From Pseudescherichia sp032055545 (GTDB taxonomy: Bacteria > Pseudomonadota > Gammaproteobacteria > Enterobacterales > Enterobacteriaceae): a stretch of DNA of 64,000 nucleotides. The notes beneath the pieces are model-generated. The model worked only from the letters and a program-made list of their open reading frames with translations, made no database searches and had not been told where the DNA came from. Positions within the stretch are counted from its first letter, which is position 1. Each line of letters starts with the position of its first letter. Both the position numbers and the translations under genes were made by a program. Location of the stretch: positions 1 through 64,000 of the forward strand of contig DAMBQR010000008.1 of NCBI GenBank assembly GCA_032055545.1, read 5' to 3'. Positions 58,171 through 64,000 of this stretch are shown here, piece by piece.

Positions 58171-59106
58171 ATGAAAGCGAAATTACTGTTTTTAGGTGTG
58201 GCAGCAGCCTGTGCATTTTCAGCCAATGCGTTTGCCGTTGAAAAGGGCACCATCATGATTATGGTCAACTCGCTGGATAACCCCTACTACGCCGCAGAGG
58301 CAAAGGGTGCCGATCTGAAAGCGAAAGAGCTGGGCTACAGCACCAGCGTGCTGTCGCACGGCGAAGATGTTAAAAAGCAGAGCGAGCTTATCGACGCTGC
58401 TATCGGTAAAAAAGTTCAGGGCATTATTCTCGATAACGCTGACTCAACCGCGAGCGTGGCCGCTATTCAAAAAGCCAAAGACGCGGGCATTCCCGTGGTG
58501 TTAATCAACCGTGAAATTCCGGTTGATAACATCGCCCTCGAACAGATCACCCATAACAACTTCCAGGCTGGCTCTGACGTAGCTAACGTCTTTGTCGAAA
58601 AAATGGGAGAGGAAGGCAAGTATGCCGAGCTGACCTGTAACCTGGCCGACAATAACTGTGTTACCCGCTCTAAATCCTTCCACCAGGTGCTGGATCAATA
58701 TCCGGATATGCAGAGCGTTGCGCGTCAGGATGCCAAAGGTACGCTGATCGACGGCAAGCGCATTATGGACAGCATCCTGCAGGCGCACCCGGATGTGAAA
58801 GGGGTCATTTGCGGCAACGGTCCCGTCGCGCTGGGCGCTATTGCCGCGCTGAAATCTGCGGGCCGTGACGACGTAATTGTCGTCGGCATCGACGGCAGCA
58901 ACGACGAGCGCGAAGCCGTCAAAGCTGGCACCCTCAAAGCCACGGTGATGCTGCAGGCCCAGGCGATTGCTGCCCAGGGCGTGACCGATCTCGATAACTT
59001 TATCCAAAAAGGGACCAAGCCTGAGAAACAGCGCGTCATGTTCCGCGGCATTCTGATCACCCCTGACAACGCCTCAGGAGTTCAAGACTTCAATTTCAAA
59101 TCCTGA
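58171..59106 (+). CDS. Periplasmic sugar-binding protein (RbsB/pentose type)
   Basis: This 311-residue protein is a class-I periplasmic binding protein of the ribose/pentose ABC family. A signal peptide covers residues 1-22 (hydrophobic run LLFLGVAAACAFS, cleavage after ANAFA). The ligand-pocket landmarks are MVNSLDNPYYAAEAKGAD (~30-47), GIILDNADS (~88), VLINREIPV (~110) and GIDGSNDEREAVKAGTLKATV (21 residues, ~230). A ligand similar to a pentose or pentitol is likely. It leads the importer genes and should be the most expressed of them. Confidence 0.93.
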   Translation: MKAKLLFLGVAAACAFSANAFAVEKGTIMIMVNSLDNPYYAAEAKGADLKAKELGYSTSVLSHGEDVKKQSELIDAAIGKKVQGIILDNADSTASVAAIQKAKDAGIPVVLINREIPVDNIALEQITHNNFQAGSDVANVFVEKMGEEGKYAELTCNLADNNCVTRSKSFHQVLDQYPDMQSVARQDAKGTLIDGKRIMDSILQAHPDVKGVICGNGPVALGAIAALKSAGRDDVIVVGIDGSNDEREAVKAGTLKATVMLQAQAIAAQGVTDLDNFIQKGTKPEKQRVMFRGILITPDNASGVQDFNFKS

Positions 59107-59151
59107 TGACCCGTTGCCGCGCCCGCTTCGGCGGGCGCAAAGGAGTAAAGA

Positions 59152-59763
59152 ATGCACAGAAAACTCGCGCTGGCATTGATCGTTTTAGCGCTTGGCGGTT
59201 GCCGTATCGTATCGCAGAAAGAGCTGGCCGATCTCAAAAATCCCCCCAACCCACAAATGGCCAATGTTCAGCAAACCTGGCAGCAAAAGATTGTACCGCA
59301 GTATGTGCGTGAGGCTAAACCTGTCGCTGAATTGCTTAAAACGTTACAGGCCGAGAAGAGCTTTGATGAGGCCTGTAGTAAAGATGGCTACCGCAGCCAG
59401 AGCGAAAACCCCTGCGTCTTTAACGTGCGTATTACCGGCGAAGTGATCAAGCTGAATACTAAATCCCGCAGCGGGAAGATGACGGTACGCGATGAGCAGG
59501 GCGAAGAGATCGTGGTGCAGATGGGACCCATTATTCGCGGCACGAGCCTGCGGGATGGATATAAAGGTGCTAGCTACCAGGACTTTAACGATCAGGTGCT
59601 GTATGGCGATTACGGTAAGGCTATTAACCAACAGGCGTCAGAGATGATGGTTAACTTCAAGCCCGCCGTCGGGGATAAGGTCACGATTTCCGGGGTATTT
59701 GCCGCCTGGGATATTCCGCAAACCATCCCGGACGTGACGGCTGCACACATTGCACGGCAGTGA
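59152..59763 (+). CDS. DUF2291 family lipoprotein of the importer operon
   Basis: The 203-residue product belongs to DUF2291, a family usually found in ribose-type ABC operons next to sugar kinases. Its first 17 residues form a lipoprotein signal with lipobox LGGC at about residues 14-17, so it should be anchored in a membrane facing the periplasm. The body includes CSKDGYRSQSENPCVFNVRIT (two cysteines that may pair; 21 residues) and an OB-fold-like VTISGVFAAWDIPQTIPDVTA end. Its function is not known. The gene sits between the binding protein and the ATPase, overlapping the longest ATPase frame but not its likely start. Confidence 0.88.
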   Translation: MHRKLALALIVLALGGCRIVSQKELADLKNPPNPQMANVQQTWQQKIVPQYVREAKPVAELLKTLQAEKSFDEACSKDGYRSQSENPCVFNVRITGEVIKLNTKSRSGKMTVRDEQGEEIVVQMGPIIRGTSLRDGYKGASYQDFNDQVLYGDYGKAINQQASEMMVNFKPAVGDKVTISGVFAAWDIPQTIPDVTAAHIARQ

Positions 59764-59773
59764 GGAGAGGGTT

Positions 59774-61303
59774 ATGAACGAGCAACAGACCCAGCAGGAT
59801 GAGGTGATTATTGAGACTCGCGACCTCTCTCGTGTTTATCCTGGCGTAGTCGCGCTCGATAGCGTTAATTACCGCGTCTACCGCAACCAGGTCAACGTGC
59901 TGATTGGCGAGAACGGCGCGGGTAAATCAACGATGATGAAAATGCTGGCCGGGGTTGAGACGCCCTCCTCCGGCGAGATCCTTCTGGATGGGCAGAAGGT
60001 CACGCTCGGCTCCACTCACCAGGCGGAAAAGCATGGCATCAGCATTATTTTCCAGGAGCTGAACCTCTTCCCCAATATGAACGTGATGGACAACATCTTT
60101 ATTGGCAATGAGTTTTTCCAGCGCGGCGTGATCAACGAAAAATACCAGTACGAGCTGGCTAAGTCGCTACTGGAGCGGCTGGAGCTGAACGTCGATCCCT
60201 ATGCGCCACTAGGCGAGCTGGGGATCGGCCATCAGCAGCTGGTTGAGATCGCCCGCGCGCTCTCCAAGGATACCCGGGTGCTGATCATGGACGAGCCTAC
60301 CAGCGCCCTAAGCCAGTCGGAAGTGCGGGTGCTGTTTAACGTGATCGCCCAGCTTAAGCGCCGCGGCGTCACCATTATCTACATCTCCCACCGGCTGGAG
60401 GAGCTGATGGAGATTGGCGATCACATTACCATCTTCCGCGATGGCCGCTTTATCAGCGAACGTCCCGTCCAGCAGGCCAGCGTGCCCTGGATCATCGAGC
60501 AGATGGTCGGTGACAAGAAAAAGCACTTTGACTACAGCCCCGCCGCGCATGGCGAGACCATCCTCAAGGTGAATGGCCTGACCGCGCTGCACCAGAACGG
60601 CGGGTATAAATTGAACGACGTCTCCTTTGACCTGCGCAAAGGGGAAGTCATCGGCATCTATGGCCTGCTCGGCGCGGGACGTACAGAGCTGTTTAAAGGC
60701 CTGGTAGGGATGATGGGCTGCCAGTCGGGCACCATCAATCTTGATGGTGAAAGCCTGGACAAGCGATCTTTCCAGCAGAGGCTGAAGCGCGGCATCACCC
60801 TGGTGCCAGAGGATCGCCAGGGCGAAGGCGTGGTGCAGCTTATGTCGATCAAAAGCAACATGACGCTGACCGACCTGAGCCTGCTGGGCTTTCGTCGCGC
60901 CCTGCGCCTGCTCAGTCCGGTTAAAGAGGAGCAGCAGGTTAACCACATGGTCGAGCAGCTGGCAATTAAGGCCGGCGACACGGAGCTGCCCATTACCTCG
61001 CTCAGCGGCGGCAATCAGCAAAAGGTGGTGCTGGGTAAGGCACTGATGACCGGGCCTAAAGTGGTCCTGCTGGATGAGCCGACGCGCGGCATCGACGTTG
61101 GCGCGAAAACCGATGTGTATCACCTGATTGGCAAAATGGCGCATCAGGGGCTGGCCGTTATGTTCTCCTCCTCCGAGCTGGATGAGGTCATGGCGCTGGC
61201 TGACCGGGTTCTGGTTATGGCCGATGGCCGTATCACCGCAGATTTGCCGCGATCTTCCGTGACGCGGGAAAAATTAATCAGCGCTTCTACACCGCAAGAC
61301 TGA
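59774..61303 (+). CDS. ABC sugar importer ATPase (two-domain, RbsA/MglA type)
   Basis: The ATG at 59774 follows GAGGAGAGGG, giving 509 residues; a start 8 codons upstream is less likely. There are two nucleotide-binding halves. The first has Walker A GENGAGKST (~residue 44), a divergent signature LGIGHQQLVEIARAL and Walker B LIMDEPTSALS. The second has a degenerate Walker A-like GLLGAGRTELFKGL, signature LSGGNQQKVVLGKAL and Walker B VVLLDEPTRGID, the pattern of RbsA/MglA/XylG, in which the second site usually does not hydrolyse ATP well. It should energise import with the next gene. Confidence 0.94.
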   Translation: MNEQQTQQDEVIIETRDLSRVYPGVVALDSVNYRVYRNQVNVLIGENGAGKSTMMKMLAGVETPSSGEILLDGQKVTLGSTHQAEKHGISIIFQELNLFPNMNVMDNIFIGNEFFQRGVINEKYQYELAKSLLERLELNVDPYAPLGELGIGHQQLVEIARALSKDTRVLIMDEPTSALSQSEVRVLFNVIAQLKRRGVTIIYISHRLEELMEIGDHITIFRDGRFISERPVQQASVPWIIEQMVGDKKKHFDYSPAAHGETILKVNGLTALHQNGGYKLNDVSFDLRKGEVIGIYGLLGAGRTELFKGLVGMMGCQSGTINLDGESLDKRSFQQRLKRGITLVPEDRQGEGVVQLMSIKSNMTLTDLSLLGFRRALRLLSPVKEEQQVNHMVEQLAIKAGDTELPITSLSGGNQQKVVLGKALMTGPKVVLLDEPTRGIDVGAKTDVYHLIGKMAHQGLAVMFSSSELDEVMALADRVLVMADGRITADLPRSSVTREKLISASTPQD

Positions 61304-61321
61304 TGTCTGCTGGAGAGAGAA

Positions 61322-62371
61322 ATGAACAAAAAGTATATGATCTACATGTATTTGCTCAAAGCGCGCACCTTCATCGCCCTGCTGATCGTCATGGGCTTCT
61401 TCAGCGTGATGGTGCCCAACTTCCTGACCATGTCGAACCTGCTGATCATGACCCAGCACGTTGCTATAACCGGCCTGCTGGCGATTGGTATGACGCTGGT
61501 GATCCTCACCGGCGGTATCGACCTCTCCGTCGGTGCGGTGGCGGGCATGTGCGGTATGGTTGCCGGGGCGCTGTTAACCAACGGCCTGCCAATCTGGGGC
61601 GAGCAGATTATCTTCTTTAACGTGCCGGAAGTGATCCTGCTGGTTGCCGGTTTTGGCATTCTGTTGGGCCTGATCAACGGGGCGGTGATCACCCGTCTGG
61701 GGGTTGCGCCCTTTATCTGTACCCTCGGCATGATGTACGTTGCCCGCGGCGCGGCACTGCTGTTTAACGACGGCAGCACCTATGCCAACCTCGTGGGGAT
61801 GCCTGAGCTAGGCAATACCGGTTTTGCGATTTTAGGCTCCGGTACCATCCTCGGCATCTATATCCCTATCTGGTTGATGGTGAGCTTCCTGCTGCTGGGC
61901 CTCTATATGACCCGTAAGACCCCGCTGGGCCGCTATATTTATGCCATCGGCGGGAATGAATCCGCCGCGCGGCTGGCGGGCGTGCCTATTATCAAGGTTA
62001 AAGTCTTTGTCTACGCCTTCTCGGGCCTGTGCGCGGCGCTGGTGGGTCTGATTGTGGCATCCCAGCTGCAAACCTCTCACCCCATGACCGGGAATATGTT
62101 TGAGATGGATGCTATCGGCGCAACCGTGCTGGGCGGAACCGCGCTGGCAGGCGGACGTGGCCGCGTCTCCGGCTCGATCATTGGTGCATTCGTCATCGTC
62201 TTCCTCGCCGACGGGATGGTAATGATGGGGGTCAGCGATTTCTGGCAGATGGTGATCAAGGGCCTGGTGATTGTCACTGCGGTGGTTATCGATCAGTTCC
62301 AGCAGCGCCTGCAAAGCAAGGTGGTACTGCTGCGCCGTCACGAGAAAAAATTGCAGGCTGAGGCAACGTAA
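61322..62371 (+). CDS. ABC sugar importer permease (RbsC type)
   Basis: The 349-residue product is a hydrophobic permease of the RbsC/XylH family, with about eight to ten helices, including the segment GMTLVILTGGIDLSVGAVAGM (21 residues, ~residue 57) containing the conserved GGIDLSVGA motif, and the coupling stretch GGNESAARLAGVPIIKVK near residue 215, with GGTALAGGRGRVSGSIIGA near residue 270. One permease gene suffices because such importers use a homodimer. It is the last gene of the operon, followed by BIME repeats and a terminator. Confidence 0.94.
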   Translation: MNKKYMIYMYLLKARTFIALLIVMGFFSVMVPNFLTMSNLLIMTQHVAITGLLAIGMTLVILTGGIDLSVGAVAGMCGMVAGALLTNGLPIWGEQIIFFNVPEVILLVAGFGILLGLINGAVITRLGVAPFICTLGMMYVARGAALLFNDGSTYANLVGMPELGNTGFAILGSGTILGIYIPIWLMVSFLLLGLYMTRKTPLGRYIYAIGGNESAARLAGVPIIKVKVFVYAFSGLCAALVGLIVASQLQTSHPMTGNMFEMDAIGATVLGGTALAGGRGRVSGSIIGAFVIVFLADGMVMMGVSDFWQMVIKGLVIVTAVVIDQFQQRLQSKVVLLRRHEKKLQAEAT

Positions 62372-62384
62372 TACCACGTGTTTT

Positions 62385-62532
62385 GTAGGCCCGGTAAGCG
62401 CAGTACCACCGGGCGTTAATATGCTGACATTGGCATGCCGGGCGGCACTGCGTTTGCCCGGCCTACGGCGGGCACGGTGCCCTATGTAGGCCCGGTAAGC
62501 GCAGCGCCACCGGGCGCGTTTGCCCGGCCTAT
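62385..62532. repeat. BIME repeats on the glnS side of the carbohydrate locus
   Basis: GTAGGCCCGGTAAGCGCAG begins at 62385 and recurs at 62486, with CATGCCGGGCGGCACTGCGT and TTTGCCCGGCCTAC between. This is the reverse complement of the unit repeated at 52525-52840, so the locus is bracketed by inverted copies of one repeat family. Confidence 0.85.
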
Positions 62533-62564
62533 AGTGGGCATAGTGTGGTTTTTAGCAGGCAATA

Positions 62565-62590
62565 AAAAACGCCGCATTAGCGGCGTTTTT
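62565..62590. terminator. Bidirectional terminator between the permease gene and glnS
   Basis: AAAAACGCCGC (62565-62575) and GCGGCGTTTTT (62580-62590) form a perfect 11-bp inverted repeat with loop ATTA. A-run and T-run make it work on both strands, ending the importer operon and glnS. Confidence 0.9.
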
Positions 62591-62610
62591 CTACTTCGAG
62601 CGAGAGCAAA

Positions 62611-64000
62611 TTACTCGCCGATTTTAGCCCAGGTATCGCGCAGGCCAACGGTGCGGTTAAACACCTGTTTCTCCGCCGTGGAGTAGCGGCTGTCAAGGCA
62701 GAAGTAGCCTTCACGCTCGAACTGGTACGCCTTGCCGGCTTCGGCGGCGTTGAGGGACTGCTCGGCGAAGCCCTGCTTGATCACCAGCGACTCCGGGTTG
62801 ATGGTGGCGAGGAAATCCTCTGCCGCGCCCGGGTTCGCCACGCTGAAGAGACGATCGTAGAGACGGATCTCAACCGGCAGCGCATGGCCAGCGCTCACCC
62901 AGTGGATCACCCCTTTCACCTTGCGGCCGTCAGCCGGATCCTTGCTCAGGGTCTCGGCATCGTAGGAGCAGAAGATGGTGGTAATGTTGCCTTCCGCATC
63001 TTTCTCTACGCGCTCGGCTTTGATCACGTAGGCGTTGCGCAGGCGCACCTCTTTACCCAGTACCAGACGCTTATACTGCTTGTTCGCCTCTTCGCGGAAG
63101 TCAGCACGATCGATCCAGATCTCAGCGCTAAACGGCACCTCGCGGCTACCCATCTCCGGCTTGTTCGGATGATTCGGCATGGTCACCACTTCGCTCTCAC
63201 CCTGCGGGTAGTTCTCGATAACCAACTTCACCGGATCGATAACGGCCATCGCACGCGGGGCGTTTTCGTTGAGATCTTCACGAATGCAGGACTCCAGCGA
63301 CGCCATCTCAATGGTGTTGTCCTGCTTGGTCACGCCGATGCGTTTGCAGAACTCGCGGATAGAGGCTGCGGTATAGCCACGACGGCGCAGGCCAGAGATG
63401 GTCGGCATACGCGGATCGTCCCAGCCCTCGACGTGCTTGTCGGTCACCAGCAGGTTCAGCTTACGCTTGGACATCACGGTGTACTCCAGATTCAGGCGCG
63501 AGAACTCGTACTGGCGCGGATGAACCGGAATAGTGATGTTATCCAGCACCCAGTCGTAGAGACGACGGTTGTCCTGGAACTCCAGCGTACAGAGTGAATG
63601 GGTAATGCCTTCCAGCGCATCGCTGATGCAGTGGGTAAAGTCGTACATCGGGTAGATGCACCACTTGTTGCCGGTCTGATGGTGCTCGGCAAACTTAATG
63701 CGGTACAGAACCGGGTCGCGCATGACGATAAACGGCGAGGCCATGTCGATTTTGGCACGCAGGCAGGCGGTGCCCTCTTCGAAGCCACCGGCACGCATCT
63801 TCTCAAACAGCGCCAGGTTCTCTTCCACGCTACGATCGCGGAACGGGCTGTTTTTACCCGGCGCGGTCAGGGTGCCACGGTATTCGCGGATCTGCTCCGG
63901 TGACAGCTCGTCAACGTAGGCGAGGCCTTTGTTAATCAGCTCGACGGCATAAGCGAACAGCTGGTCGAAGTAGTCAGAGGAGTAGCAGATATCGCCACTC
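62611..64000 (-). CDS. glnS: Glutaminyl-tRNA synthetase (partial, N-terminus beyond window)
   Basis: GlnS charges tRNA-Gln. The 463 codons in the window cover the C-terminal five sixths of the protein (E. coli has about 555 residues). Visible are the class-I KMSKS-like loop YTVMSKRKLN, the anticodon-binding beta-barrels (DPVKLVIENYPQGE, EIWIDRADFREEANKQY-type segments) and the C-terminal FNRTVGLRDTWAKIGE. The N-terminal HIGH signature lies outside. The frame is open to the window end, and methionine at 63828 is internal. It converges on the carbohydrate locus. Confidence 0.96.
   Translation of the reverse strand, partial: SGDICYSSDYFDQLFAYAVELINKGLAYVDELSPEQIREYRGTLTAPGKNSPFRDRSVEENLALFEKMRAGGFEEGTACLRAKIDMASPFIVMRDPVLYRIKFAEHHQTGNKWCIYPMYDFTHCISDALEGITHSLCTLEFQDNRRLYDWVLDNITIPVHPRQYEFSRLNLEYTVMSKRKLNLLVTDKHVEGWDDPRMPTISGLRRRGYTAASIREFCKRIGVTKQDNTIEMASLESCIREDLNENAPRAMAVIDPVKLVIENYPQGESEVVTMPNHPNKPEMGSREVPFSAEIWIDRADFREEANKQYKRLVLGKEVRLRNAYVIKAERVEKDAEGNITTIFCSYDAETLSKDPADGRKVKGVIHWVSAGHALPVEIRLYDRLFSVANPGAAEDFLATINPESLVIKQGFAEQSLNAAEAGKAYQFEREGYFCLDSRYSTAEKQVFNRTVGLRDTWAKIGE

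Noticed and set aside
1..64000. CRISPR arrays, tRNA or rRNA genes, insertion sequences, prophage or toxin-antitoxin genes
   Set aside because: Looked for and not seen; the only repeats are REP/BIME elements and the tolA coding repeats.

Overview
The window is chromosomal DNA of a gamma-proteobacterium of the family Enterobacteriaceae. Core genes match the E. coli K-12 segment running from glnS to tolB in content and in relative order, read here in reverse. Close relatives (Citrobacter, Enterobacter, Leclercia and similar genera) are all possible; nothing seen fixes the genus. One run of 278 Ns (25081-25358) interrupts the sequence between sucA and sdhB.

Layout. 1-4260: tolB (partial), tolA, tolR, tolQ, ybgC, the Tol-Pal envelope system on the minus strand. 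4366-7585: cydABX-ybgE, cytochrome bd-I oxidase, with a perfect FNR site upstream. 8435-18704: an accessory block for glutamate fermentation by the methylaspartate route: glutamate mutase (glmS, glmE) with its reactivase glmL, methylaspartate ammonia-lyase (mal), an AtuA-like/DUF4387 pair of unassigned function, a dicarboxylate/amino-acid symporter, a mesaconase/fumarase (fumD) and a LysR regulator. K-12 carries mngRAB at this junction. 18907-30187: sucDCBA, sdhBADC and, divergently, gltA (TCA cycle). 30224-36498: nei, the 5-oxoprolinase genes pxpA, pxpC, pxpB, then ybgI, phrB, ybgA. 36668-44994: ybfA and kdpFABCDE (high-affinity K+ uptake and its sensor/regulator). 45239-47398: an ornithine decarboxylase gene (speF) without the usual potE partner. 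47457-52463: pgm, seqA, ybfF, ybfE, fldA, uof, fur. 52525-62532: a second accessory block, bracketed by inverted copies of one BIME-type repeat, encoding a carbohydrate or polyol pathway: two short-chain dehydrogenases, an FGGY kinase, a split transketolase, and a ribose-type ABC importer that includes a DUF2291 lipoprotein. 62611-64000: glnS (partial).

How the genes work together. The core part is central energy metabolism (TCA cycle, bd oxidase), the envelope Tol system, K+ homeostasis and iron/flavodoxin regulation. The first accessory block would import glutamate or a related dicarboxylate, rearrange it to 3-methylaspartate, deaminate that to mesaconate and hydrate it to citramalate; no citramalate-cleaving enzyme is visible. 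The second would import a sugar or polyol, oxidise it, phosphorylate the ketose and hand it to a dedicated transketolase. Its divergent promoter region carries three copies of a TGAATATATATTCA-type palindrome, the outer two placed exactly the same distance from the two divergent start codons, yet no regulator gene is linked. That locus, its operators and the unassigned AtuA-like/DUF4387 pair are the least explained parts of the window.
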